A DNA stretch of 64,000 nucleotides from Acinetobacter tandoii DSM 14970 = CIP 107469 (GTDB lineage Bacteria; Pseudomonadota; Gammaproteobacteria; Pseudomonadales; Moraxellaceae), in NCBI RefSeq assembly GCF_000400735.1, contig NZ_KE007366.1:62001-126000 (forward strand), read 5' to 3'. Under the pieces are notes generated by a model. It was given only the letters and a program-made list of their open reading frames with translations, had not been told where the DNA came from and searched no databases. Positions 47,842 to 56,598 of the stretch are shown here, in pieces (within the stretch, counting starts at the first letter, position 1; every line of letters begins with the position of its first letter). A program made the translations under genes and the position numbers.

Positions 47842-48435
47842 TCAGGCATCTTGTTGATTCAAATAACGGGTATCAACACTGAATTTTTCTGGAAATTTAG
47901 GCTGGATTTCAGCATAGAATTGCATAATTTCTTGCATATCTTGCTCATAATTACCTGTTGGGTAAACAATCTTACCAACACCCGCTTCTTTTTTTTCATA
48001 ATCCATATAGGCCAAGGCAATCGGTACACCCGCCTTAACAGCCACATGATAAAAACCCGTTTTCCATTGTTCCTGTTTTGAACGCGTACCTTCAGGTGTA
48101 ACAAGCATCACTAATTTAGGATGTGTTTTAAACAAATCCGTCATTAACTCCACCATACTTGGTCGAGCTTCACCTTCATTTTTAGGACGACGATTAATGC
48201 CAATTCCACCCATTGCTCGTACAAAAGGACCAAAAGGTAATTTCATATAACTGTCTTTGATCGTTAAACGAACATTGACCCCAAGGGCTTTCAAAGCTAA
48301 ACGCGCGTAAAGAGCATCCCAATTACTGGTGTGCGGTGCAGCAATCATGACACATTGATCTAAATGCTCAGGCCATTGATTATCTGTCTTCCACCCCATC
48401 AATGCCAAAGATTGTTCAGCCAATTTCTCAAACAC
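47842..48435 (-). CDS. Lysophospholipid-acyltransferase-like protein
   Basis: 197 aa PlsC-type acyltransferase. Motif HTSNWD (HX4D) at about residues 35-40 and the acceptor motif TPEGTRSKQEQWKTGF near residue 113 are present. The start is a GTG at 48435. These enzymes acylate glycerophospholipids or related acceptors at the membrane; this short form of about 200 aa resembles the Vibrio/Acinetobacter 'PlsC-like' proteins, not full-length PlsC. Acceptor unknown. Faces the lipoprotein gene across a terminator. Confidence 0.82.
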   Translation of the reverse strand: MFEKLAEQSLALMGWKTDNQWPEHLDQCVMIAAPHTSNWDALYARLALKALGVNVRLTIKDSYMKLPFGPFVRAMGGIGINRRPKNEGEARPSMVELMTDLFKTHPKLVMLVTPEGTRSKQEQWKTGFYHVAVKAGVPIALAYMDYEKKEAGVGKIVYPTGNYEQDMQEIMQFYAEIQPKFPEKFSVDTRYLNQQDA

Positions 48436-48896
48436 AGCAACACCAAAACCAACAAAAAAAAGACAGCGAATTCTACCAGTCTAATCGAATAAAAAAAGTA
48501 CCAATTGATTAAAAATCGCCCCATTAATATATAAATGTATAAATTGTTTGTTATGGCCTTTTAGCTCAAAATTTTAATTATTGAATGATTTTCATCATGT
48601 AATTTTTTAGACATTAAACTACGGAAAATATAGATAAATAAACAATTAATTCTTATTCACGCCATAGTACTGTTCACTGCCACAGCACATTTCATTTGTA
48701 AGCAAATGTCTCTTCAATACCATTCGATCAATGCTAGGACACCTGAATTCAACTTGGTTACTGGTGGGTAAGGCACATTACACAATGCTACTTTGTTTTA
48801 CATTTTAAATATTTTAGTTATTTATCAAATAATTTATTTTACCTTTTGGTCATAAAATCAATTAACTATTTACTCTATGACAATACTGGGAATCTA
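48436..48896. other. Intergenic region, nothing recognised
   Basis: About 460 nt, AT-rich, no frame with coding character. There is a short inverted repeat CATTTG/CAAATG near 48690-48706, and a GC-richer stretch of about 100 nt (48660-48780). It probably holds the divergent promoters for the acyltransferase and the NlpE-like gene. I cannot exclude a small RNA. Confidence 0.4.
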
Positions 48897-49367
48897 ATGA
48901 TGAATAAAACACTGATTGCTACACTATTAACTACTTGTGCATTAGCTGCTTGCTCTAAACCCACTCAAAATGCTGAAGTAAACACTGCAACACCTGAAGC
49001 TAAAGTTGCCTCTTCAGCCGAAATTGATTCTGCACATAATGCCCAAAATTCTTTAGACTGGGCTGGAGATTATCAGGGTATATTGCCTTGCGCGGACTGT
49101 GAAGGCATTAAGACCTTATTAGTTTTAAATGCCGATTCAACCTATCACTTAACTGAAACATACTTGGGTAAAGGTGATAACAATCCATTTAATGCTAAAG
49201 GTCAATTCAGTTTTGACAATAGTGGTAGTGTCATTACATTGGATAAAAATGGTGATCAGCGCAAATACTTTATTGCAGAAAATCGACTTTATGCACTTGA
49301 CCAAGATGGTAAGAAAATTGAAGGGAACTTGGCTGAACATTACATCTTAAATAAAGCAATCAACTAA
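48897..49367 (+). CDS. NlpE N-terminal-domain lipoprotein
   Basis: Copper-resistance/NlpE-like envelope lipoprotein, 156 aa from ATG 48897 (48900 possible). Lipobox ALAAC gives Cys19, followed by a linker and an NlpE N domain with PCADCEGI (the CxxC of NlpE) and a lipocalin-like strand series. In E. coli NlpE signals envelope stress and copper to CpxA; this shorter form lacks the second domain, so only the sensing half may be kept. Longer reading back to 48846 rejected. Ends at a bidirectional terminator. Confidence 0.8.
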   Translation: MMNKTLIATLLTTCALAACSKPTQNAEVNTATPEAKVASSAEIDSAHNAQNSLDWAGDYQGILPCADCEGIKTLLVLNADSTYHLTETYLGKGDNNPFNAKGQFSFDNSGSVITLDKNGDQRKYFIAENRLYALDQDGKKIEGNLAEHYILNKAIN

Positions 49368-49396
49368 AGTAATTTTTATTTAAAAATTCTCCATAA

Positions 49397-49424
49397 AAAA
49401 AACCCTGCGTATGCAGGGTTTTTT
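49397..49424. terminator. Bidirectional terminator between NlpE-like gene and aceA
   Basis: Perfect 12-bp stem AAAAAACCCTGC (49397-49408) and GCAGGGTTTTTT (49413-49424) with a 4-nt loop, between convergent genes. Confidence 0.92.
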
Positions 49425-49439
49425 GAATCAGATCGCGAC

Positions 49440-51044
49440 TTAGTGAGCAGCGAATTGGTTCATTGTGTTTTTAGCATCATCATGCGCTTTAAGAGCGTTG
49501 TCACCAGAGAAGATTTCTTTGTGATCATCACCGATGTCAGAACCCGCCATTGCTTGGTGTTTAACACAAGCGATACCACCACGGATTTCTTTACGTTGTA
49601 CGCCAGCAACATAAGCCAACATACCTTCAGAACCGAAGTAACCTTGTGCAAGCTCATGAGTAGAAAGAGCAGCAGTATGGTAAGTCGGAAGTGTGATCAA
49701 GTGATGGAACACACCTGCTTCACGAGAAGCATCAGCCTGGAATGTACGTACTTTTTCATCAGCTTCAGCAGCCAATTCAGAGTTGTCATACTCAGCGCTC
49801 ATTAATTTAGCACGGTCGTATGCAGATACGTCTTTACCTTCAGCAACCCAACGATCGTAAGCTTGTTGACGGAAGTTTAAAGTCCAGTTGAAAGATGGCG
49901 AGTTGTTGTAAACAAGTTTCGCATTTGGAATTGTTTCTTTAACACGGTTCACCATGTGAGCGATTTCTTCAACGTTTGGAGTTGCAGTCTCAATCCAAAG
50001 AAGGTCAGCACCGTTTTGTAAGCTAGTTACACAGTCAAGCACAACACGGTCAATTTGAGTACCTTCACGGAATTGATATAAACCAGAAGCTAAACGCTTA
50101 GGACGGTGTAATTTACCATCACGTTTGATCAAGATTTCATCTTCTTGAGCATCAGCAATATCAATTTCAACAGTATCTAAATAGCTGATATATTGAGAAG
50201 CGATGTCGCCTGGCTCTTTAACCACTGGGATTTTTTGAGTCAAGTCAGCGCCTTCAGAGTCAGTACGTGCAACGATGATACCGTCGTCAAGACCCATTTC
50301 TAAGAATGCATAACGTAATGCGTGGATTTTAGCGATGAAGTCTTCGTGTGGAACAGTTACTTTACCAGCTTGGTGACCACATTGTTTCGCATCAGATACT
50401 TGGTTTTCAATTTGAAGCGCACAAGCACCAGCTTCGATCATTTTCTTAGCAAGTAAGTAAGTTGCTTCTTCGTTACCAAAACCAGCGTCGATGTCAGCAA
50501 TAATTGGCACAACGTGAGTTTCAAAGTTGTCGATTTGAGCAGTGATTTCAGCAGCTTTAGCAGTATCACCAGCTTCTTGAGCTTTTTTAAGTGCGCGGAA
50601 TAAATCGTTTAATTCTTTCGCGTCAGCTTGACGTAAGAAAGTATAGATTTCTTCGATCAATGCAGGAACAGAAGTTTTTTCGTGCATAGATTGGTCAGGA
50701 AGTGGACCGAATTCTGAACGAAGAGCAGCAACCATCCAACCAGAAAGGTAGATGTAGCGACGTTCAGTTGTACCGAAGTATTTTTTGTTCGCAATCATTT
50801 TTTGTTGTGCGATGAAACCATGCCAGCAACCTAATGATTGAGTGTATTTGCTAGAATCGGCATCATAAGCAGCCATATCACGACGCATAATCGCCGCTGT
50901 GTATTTAGCAATGTCTAAACCAGTTTTGAAACGGTTTTGTAATTGCATACGCGCAGCATCTTCAGGACTGATGTCTGCCCATGTGTTACCGAATTTTGCT
51001 TTTAATTCGCGGATTGCATCAATCGCTGTTTGGTATGTAGTCAT
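49440..51044 (-). CDS. aceA: Isocitrate lyase
   Basis: Glyoxylate-shunt enzyme cleaving isocitrate to glyoxylate and succinate. 534 aa, the longer form found in Pseudomonas and Acinetobacter rather than the 434 aa E. coli form. The catalytic motif KQCGHQAGK is near residue 227 and the substrate-binding DIDAGFGNEEATY just before it; IETATPN and YNNSPSFNW near residue 360-380. AGGAAAATATC gives a strong ribosome site before ATG 51044. Divergent LysR gene 657 nt away. With maeB it supports growth on acetate and fatty acids. Confidence 0.96.
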   Translation of the reverse strand: MTTYQTAIDAIRELKAKFGNTWADISPEDAARMQLQNRFKTGLDIAKYTAAIMRRDMAAYDADSSKYTQSLGCWHGFIAQQKMIANKKYFGTTERRYIYLSGWMVAALRSEFGPLPDQSMHEKTSVPALIEEIYTFLRQADAKELNDLFRALKKAQEAGDTAKAAEITAQIDNFETHVVPIIADIDAGFGNEEATYLLAKKMIEAGACALQIENQVSDAKQCGHQAGKVTVPHEDFIAKIHALRYAFLEMGLDDGIIVARTDSEGADLTQKIPVVKEPGDIASQYISYLDTVEIDIADAQEDEILIKRDGKLHRPKRLASGLYQFREGTQIDRVVLDCVTSLQNGADLLWIETATPNVEEIAHMVNRVKETIPNAKLVYNNSPSFNWTLNFRQQAYDRWVAEGKDVSAYDRAKLMSAEYDNSELAAEADEKVRTFQADASREAGVFHHLITLPTYHTAALSTHELAQGYFGSEGMLAYVAGVQRKEIRGGIACVKHQAMAGSDIGDDHKEIFSGDNALKAHDDAKNTMNQFAAH

Positions 51045-51701
51045 GATATTTTCCTGTAATAATATTAGGATTTCATCAATTGAAGCATTAGAATCCGAAT
51101 AATGATTTTTGTTCAGATTTACTACACTTCATTACGATGAATACAGATTAGATTGAGTTATAAAATTAATCCAATATCCTCAAGTAATTTTCGGTATTTT
51201 TTAAAAAAATATGTAGATCAAAGTCGTATTATAAGCAATCAAACATTAAGCAAAGTATTGTTATTTAAATATTTATTTAATTTCAAAAAAAATATTATTT
51301 CTTACAAATTGCGAAATTGGATTAAAAAACAATCATTAGACTTAAGTCTTGCACCCCTTTTATTTAAGATTTTGAGCTTAGTTTTGGCGACTTTATTCAA
51401 TAGTTTTCCGCCCAATCATTTAAATACATATGTATAAAATATAAACTCGATGATTCCCATTTTGGACACCGATTTAAGCCATAAAATCATAATTTTTAGC
51501 TTATTTAAACTCTTCAATCATAATTGCTATTTCTTGATCTTTTTAAGGCTTTTAACTTTCATTTTTAGTCGGTTTACTTTACTATTCATTCCCAATCCGT
51601 TCTCCTCCCTCCAGCTTTTTTTCATCATATTTTCTACACAAGCCTTATCGCTTATGGCATAATCAACATAATTTCATAAGTTTATTCTTGGTATTTATTT
51701 T
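51045..51701. other. Long AT-rich divergent control region
   Basis: 657 nt between aceA and the divergent LysR gene. Short open frames of 94 and 70 codons on the plus strand have low-complexity Ile/Leu/Phe/Lys-rich products and no ribosome sites, and I do not regard them as genes. No clear terminator, repeat or riboswitch. It should hold the aceA promoter and perhaps binding sites for a regulator. Confidence 0.5.
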
Positions 51702-52691
51702 ATGAATCTGGAGCGGGTCGACCTTAATTTACTCATTTATCTTGATGTATTATTGCGTGAGAAAAATGTCACACGCGCAGCAGAACAATTGGGCGTTACC
51801 CAACCTGCAATGAGTAACATCTTACGTCGTCTTCGTAATCTCTTTAATGACCCTCTATTGATTCGTTCTTCTGAAGGCATGACACCGACTGAACGTGCGC
51901 TTGAATTACAGCCGCGAATTCGCGATGCGTTGTCTGACCTTTCCATGATTTTAGAACCGCGTACAGAGTTCCGTCCTTATACATCTAATCGTGTTTTTCG
52001 CATCATGACTTCGGACTATGCCGAAGCGACCTTAGTTCCTCGTTTAGTTAAAGCTTTGCGTTCAGAAGCGCCGAATGTTGTTTTAGACTTTCTTACCCCA
52101 AGTGACGTTTCCTATCGTGACATGGAACAAGGTAAAGTTGATTTAGCGATTAACCGATTCAACGAAATTCCGCAAAGCTTCCACCAAGTTTTAGTATGGC
52201 GTGACAGTTTTTCTTGTTTACTGAATGGTAAACATCCAGCTGCATCAAACTTAAACTTAAAAAGTTATCTTGATGCGCAACATATTTGGGTGTCAAAAAC
52301 TGGGATGGGCGTAGGTTTTGGGGTAAATCCTGAAAAACAAGCTGGGTTAGGTTGGATTGATCAAGCCTTAGAACGTATCGGACAAAAACGTAAAATTTCT
52401 GTATTTACGCGCCATTATCAAATGCCAGCGCTATTAGCATCAAATGTAGATTTGATTGCGACTTTGCCCACACGTATTGCTCGCCTTCAGGCCAAGAGCC
52501 AGCATTTATTAATCAAAGATCCTCCGTTCTATATTCCCGAATTCGAGTTAAAAATGGCATGGTGCCCGCTGTTACACCATCATCCAGCACATCGTTGGTT
52601 ACGCCAATTGATTTTGTATGTTGCACGCCAAATGATCGAAGAAGAAAATCGTGAATTTTTATTAAATAACTCACAATTTTCACATTATTAA
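51702..52691 (+). CDS. LysR-family transcriptional regulator (NodD/LeuO-like)
   Basis: 329 aa. HTH at residues 8-66 (DLNLLIYLDVLLREKNVTRAAEQLGVTQPAMSNILRRLRNLF), typical of the NodD/LeuO/SyrM branch, followed by the effector domain. It is divergent from aceA, so it is a candidate regulator of the glyoxylate shunt by the common LysR divergent rule, but this is inference. The start is an ATG with little ribosome site. Confidence 0.8.
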   Translation: MNLERVDLNLLIYLDVLLREKNVTRAAEQLGVTQPAMSNILRRLRNLFNDPLLIRSSEGMTPTERALELQPRIRDALSDLSMILEPRTEFRPYTSNRVFRIMTSDYAEATLVPRLVKALRSEAPNVVLDFLTPSDVSYRDMEQGKVDLAINRFNEIPQSFHQVLVWRDSFSCLLNGKHPAASNLNLKSYLDAQHIWVSKTGMGVGFGVNPEKQAGLGWIDQALERIGQKRKISVFTRHYQMPALLASNVDLIATLPTRIARLQAKSQHLLIKDPPFYIPEFELKMAWCPLLHHHPAHRWLRQLILYVARQMIEEENREFLLNNSQFSHY

Positions 52692-52820
52692 TTAGATTTT
52701 TCTTAAATTCTTCTTTTTTAAGATTATACTGTTAGCACTTCGGGCATAATTCAATTATTCCCCTAGTGCTTTTTTGTGTTAAAAATATTTCATAATAATG
52801 ATGATCCGCAGGTGGATTTC

Positions 52821-54149
52821 GTGAGTCTGTTCCAGAATATTATAATCATTGCCCTTCTGATTGCGGGAGCGGGATTTCTGTCTCTGACAGAAATTGCACT
52901 TGCAGGTGCGCGCAAAGTCAAATTAAAAATTCTGGCTGAAGCAGGCGAAGAACGAGCACAGAAAGTTTTAGACTTACAGGAAAATTCTGCTGACTTTTTT
53001 GCAGCGTCTCAAATTGGTCTAAATGCAGTCGCGATTTTGGGTGGTATTTTAGGTGAAGGGGCTTTTCGACCTTATTTTCTAAATTTTGTTTCGCGTTTTT
53101 ACTCTGGTGCTTGGGCAGAGAGCATCAGCTTTGCACTTTCATTTACCTTAGTCACATCATTATTCATCCTATTTGCCGATTTAATGCCAAAACGTTTGGC
53201 GATGATTGCACCTGAAAAAATCTCCATAGCAGTCATTAATCCAATTCAAGTTTTTATTAAAGTTTGCAAACCTTTGGCTTGGATCATTAATACCCTTGCA
53301 AATCTGCTCTTCCGCTTATTTAAGGTGAATACTATCCGTGATGACAACATCACTTTTGATGATATTTCTGCTGTCATGGATGCAGGCGCACAAGCAGGTG
53401 TATTATTAAAGCAAGAACATCACTTTATTGAAAATGTGCTTGAACTTGAAGAACGCAATGTCCCTTCAAGTATGACTACACGTGAAAATGTCATTTACTT
53501 TACCTTAAATGAAGCAGAAGACAGTATTCGACAAAAACTGGCTGAATACCCATATTCTAAATTTCTCGTTTGTAATGAAAATATTGATCAAGTGATTGGT
53601 TATGTCGATGCCAAAGATATTTTGGTGCGTATCCTCAATAACCAAAAAATTAATCAACTCAATGAATCGACTATTCGTAATGTACTCACTATTCCAGATA
53701 CCTTAACGCTTTCTGAAGTACTTGATCGATTCCGTGCGAGTAAGGAGAAATTTGCGGTTGTTATTAATGAATATGCATTGGTCGTCGGCGTCATTACCCT
53801 CTCTGATATTATGATTACAGTCATGGGTGACTGGGTTACCCCGATTGAAGCAGAGCAACAAATTATTAAGCGCGATGATAATTCATGGTTGATTGATGGC
53901 AGCACCCCCATTGAGGATATGAAACATGCTCTCGAAATTGATGAAATGCCTGATGAAGAAAACTACGAAACACTCGCTGGCTTTATGATGTACCGCTTAC
54001 GTAAAATTCCACGCCCTGCGGATGTTGTAATTTTTGGTGGTTATAAATTTGAAGTGGTGGATGTAGACCATTTTAAGATCGACCAGCTGTTAGTGACTCG
54101 CTTGCTTCCAGAACCTAAAGATGCAAGTGACACAGAACCACAAGAATAA
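52821..54149 (+). CDS. CNNM/CorC-like transporter with DUF21 and CBS domains
   Basis: Hemolysin-like/CorB-type membrane protein. I chose GTG 52821 (442 aa, AGG 8 nt upstream); GTG 52776 and an internal GTG 52812 are alternatives. Four hydrophobic helices lie in the first 180 residues (DUF21), then two CBS motifs (VIYFTLNEAEDSI..., VGVITLSDIM) and a C-terminal CorC_HlyC transporter-associated domain (VIFGGYKFEVVDVDHFKID). Homologues mediate Mg/Co efflux or copper and cadmium resistance in other bacteria. Monocistronic with a terminator. Confidence 0.82.
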   Translation: MSLFQNIIIIALLIAGAGFLSLTEIALAGARKVKLKILAEAGEERAQKVLDLQENSADFFAASQIGLNAVAILGGILGEGAFRPYFLNFVSRFYSGAWAESISFALSFTLVTSLFILFADLMPKRLAMIAPEKISIAVINPIQVFIKVCKPLAWIINTLANLLFRLFKVNTIRDDNITFDDISAVMDAGAQAGVLLKQEHHFIENVLELEERNVPSSMTTRENVIYFTLNEAEDSIRQKLAEYPYSKFLVCNENIDQVIGYVDAKDILVRILNNQKINQLNESTIRNVLTIPDTLTLSEVLDRFRASKEKFAVVINEYALVVGVITLSDIMITVMGDWVTPIEAEQQIIKRDDNSWLIDGSTPIEDMKHALEIDEMPDEENYETLAGFMMYRLRKIPRPADVVIFGGYKFEVVDVDHFKIDQLLVTRLLPEPKDASDTEPQE

Positions 54150-54171
54150 GTACTAGCTGTTCTTCATAGCT

Positions 54172-54201
54172 AAAGCCTTACAAACCCTGTAAGGCTTTTT
54201 T
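54172..54201 (+). terminator. Terminator after the CBS protein gene
   Basis: 11-bp stem AAAGCCTTACA (54172-54182) with TGTAAGGCTTT (54188-54198), 5-nt loop, T run. Confidence 0.9.
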
Positions 54202-54792
54202 ACATTCATTCAATACTCGTCCATAGCAATTTTGCACCTAGACATATTAGATAAATGTATTTTATTGAATAGAAAAAAGAATGGGGTTGTTAAAAATATT
54301 TAAAAATCAGCATGATTTAAATACGACTGATTTCACTTCAATATTAAATAAAGCGAACACACTCAAAGGTGATTGCCTTAAAGTATGGTACACCATTTGA
54401 TTCCAATCCATGCAATCACTAATACACCTTTACCTTTTGATGTCAAAACGATGCTTTCTATTTTTGCGTCTTGCACACACTGTCGGAAGCTATTAGGTAT
54501 ATGGTATTAGCTTTGTGGAAATGGGCATGTTTGACAATTGCTGGACAATCAATACATCTCTTGCCACCTTTAGTCCTATCAACTTATTTATTGTGTGGGC
54601 TAGCAGTAATCCATTTTGATGAACGCTAATAATTCACAATTAAGGGAGCTGTTATTATTTGCTTTCTGATGCTGGTCACCGCTGTAATTTTTGAAATATT
54701 TCCACTTTATTTAATACTGGTATTAAAACTTCCCCCCCAAAAAAAAGAGCAACTCATAGTACTCTTTTTTATTTTTAAGGCTTATTAAAAGA
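54202..54792. other. Gene-free region with decayed small membrane ORF
   Basis: About 590 nt. At 54501-54629 a 42-codon plus-strand frame encodes a hydrophobic peptide (MVLALWKWACLTI..., LSTYLLCGLAVIHFDER), and just after it another frame of about 35 codons reads as another membrane segment (CFLMLVTAVIFEIFPLYLIL). Together they look like a frameshifted remnant of a small membrane protein of about 80 residues. An 8-bp inverted repeat with 35-nt spacing (54369-54376 with 54412-54419) lies upstream. A weak hairpin for the minus gene is at 54739-54770. Confidence 0.35.
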
Positions 54793-55299
54793 TTAATACT
54801 TTTCTAATAAAGCCTCTAAAACAGCTTGATAGTGGATCAAAATATCATCTTCTAGAATTTTGTATGCATTGTCGAACTGTACCATTGGCCAACCTTGCTT
54901 CCAGAAAGGGAAAACATTATGTAAATCTTCAGTAACTGTGGCATCTTCACGAGTAATCGCTTGCGCAATTTGAGCCAGAACTTGTGCAGTTTCAGCACCA
55001 TCAATTGCTAAATAATCAATCCCTTGCGCTTTTAAAATACGAATACGGTCTTTTTTATAGCGAATTTTTTTCGCTTGAGTCGAATTCAAATGTAACGCCA
55101 AAGTTACCGCTTCAACGAATTTCTCTTCAAAAGATTGATGTAATGCTACTAAAGCTTGTTTGTGTGCTTCCTGACGTCCAGCCTTGCCTCCATCACGAAT
55201 GATTTGATTGGCTTCAACATTGAGCTTATCGTTTTTCATAGACTTTAAGATGTCTAAAATTTCGATATCACTTAATTGCTCAGGAGATTGTTCAGTCAT
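54793..55299 (-). CDS. Unknown cytoplasmic protein
   Basis: About 168 aa from ATG 55299 (MTEQSPEQLSD); the frame extends to ATG 55341 and 55383, and the true start is open because none has a clear ribosome site. No signal peptide, no membrane helix. It reads as an alpha-helical protein with a mixed central part (ALVALHQSFEEKFVEAVTLALHLN, RYKKDRIRILKAQGIDYLAID). I do not recognise a family. It stands alone between the CBS protein and the quinone reductase gene. Confidence 0.6.
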   Translation of the reverse strand: MTEQSPEQLSDIEILDILKSMKNDKLNVEANQIIRDGGKAGRQEAHKQALVALHQSFEEKFVEAVTLALHLNSTQAKKIRYKKDRIRILKAQGIDYLAIDGAETAQVLAQIAQAITREDATVTEDLHNVFPFWKQGWPMVQFDNAYKILEDDILIHYQAVLEALLEKY

Positions 55300-55459
55300 G
55301 CACTGCTCATTTACATTAAAAGGAATTGGGTATTCTCTCATATTTCCAACATAAAGAGCAGTCTTAACTTGATGTGTAGCCATGCACCATGAGGAGAAGC
55401 TTCAATATATGCGCATTACACAATATTCAAGCTCACTTCACGATCAATCATGCTCTTGA

Positions 55460-56452
55460 TTAAATGACTTCAACCACGATTTTACCAATATGCTCACCTG
55501 TATCCATAGCACGATGTGCATCTTGAATTTGGTCAAACTTAAAAGTTTTGTAAATCATCGGAACGCATTGACCTTGCTCCAACAACGGCCAAACATGCTC
55601 TTGTAAACCTTGGCTAATCTCTGCTTTCTCAGCCGTATTTCGCGCACGCATAGTTGAACCAGTAATGGTCAAACGCTTCATCATAATTTGACCAAGCTTG
55701 ACCTCTTTGGCTTTTGCTCCACCAAGGAAGGCGATATAAACCAACCGACCCTCTTTACGCAATAAATTCAAGTTTTGTTCAAGATAAGGTGCACCCACAA
55801 TATCTAAAATGACATCAACCCCTGCCTGATCGGTTTTTTCTAAAATATAACTTTCAAAATTTTGTATTTTATAATTAATAGCATCCGTTAAGTGAGCAAT
55901 GGCTTGAACTTTTTCATCCGAACCTACGGTTGCAAAGGTTTTCAGACCCAGTGCATTACACAACATTAATGCTGTAGTCCCAATACCGCTGGTGCCACCA
56001 TGAATGAGTACAGTTTCTCCTGCTTTAGCTTTCCCCATTTGAAACACGTTAGCCCATACGGTAAAAAATGTTTCTGGAATTGCGGCAGCCTGTACATAAC
56101 TTAGGCCAGTTGGAATATTTAAAGTTTGGCTTTCAGGCACAACACAATATTCAGCATAACCACCACCATTGGTTAAACCACACACCTGATCACCAACTTT
56201 AAACATTTGAACACCTGATCCAACTGCAACAACTTCACCAGCAACTTCCAAACCCGGTACAGGGGTCACGCCTTTCGGCATTGGATATAAACCTTGACGC
56301 TGCAAAATATCTGGTCGATTCAATCCAAAAGCATGGACTTGCACCAAAACCTCATCGGCTTTAGGTTCTGGCACTGTAGTTTGCTCAATGGCTAATTTTT
56401 CTGGTCCACCTACTTCGGTAATCACTATCTGATGCATCATTGGATTTGTCAT
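55460..56452 (-). CDS. NAD(P)H-quinone oxidoreductase, PIG3/QOR family
   Basis: MDR-superfamily enzyme without zinc residues, 330 aa. N-terminal GroES-like domain (LNRPDILQRQGLYP), then the cofactor-binding GETVLIHGGTSGIGTTALMLCNALG near residue 145 and the C-terminal DAHRAMDTGEHIGKIVVEVI. The TP53I3/PIG3-type start ITEVGGPEKLAI is clear. Reduces quinones by one electron in known members. GGGAAAC precedes the ATG. Neighbour is an HtrA gene; no operon apparent. Confidence 0.87.
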   Translation of the reverse strand: MTNPMMHQIVITEVGGPEKLAIEQTTVPEPKADEVLVQVHAFGLNRPDILQRQGLYPMPKGVTPVPGLEVAGEVVAVGSGVQMFKVGDQVCGLTNGGGYAEYCVVPESQTLNIPTGLSYVQAAAIPETFFTVWANVFQMGKAKAGETVLIHGGTSGIGTTALMLCNALGLKTFATVGSDEKVQAIAHLTDAINYKIQNFESYILEKTDQAGVDVILDIVGAPYLEQNLNLLRKEGRLVYIAFLGGAKAKEVKLGQIMMKRLTITGSTMRARNTAEKAEISQGLQEHVWPLLEQGQCVPMIYKTFKFDQIQDAHRAMDTGEHIGKIVVEVI

Positions 56453-56563
56453 GGTGTTTCCCTATATTGCTTTATATTTTCACGTTGTATTTGACCATAA
56501 ATGAATAAACGAATGAAGTAAAACGTCCTTATCAATTCGCCTAAGTGAGTTTACGCTAGGCCT

Positions 56564-56595
56564 AAAAAAGCCCCTTTTCAGGAGCTTTTTTAGAA
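56564..56595 (-). terminator. Terminator of the membrane HtrA gene
   Basis: AAAAAAGC...GCTTTTTT hairpin with a GC-rich core (56564-56574 with 56581-56590), minus strand T run. Confidence 0.6.
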
Positions 56596-56598
56596 CAT

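Noticed and set aside
51153..51662. Two open frames of 94 and 70 codons in the aceA-LysR spacer
   Set aside because: Products are low-complexity and Ile/Leu/Phe/Lys-rich as expected of AT-rich DNA; no ribosome site and no motif.
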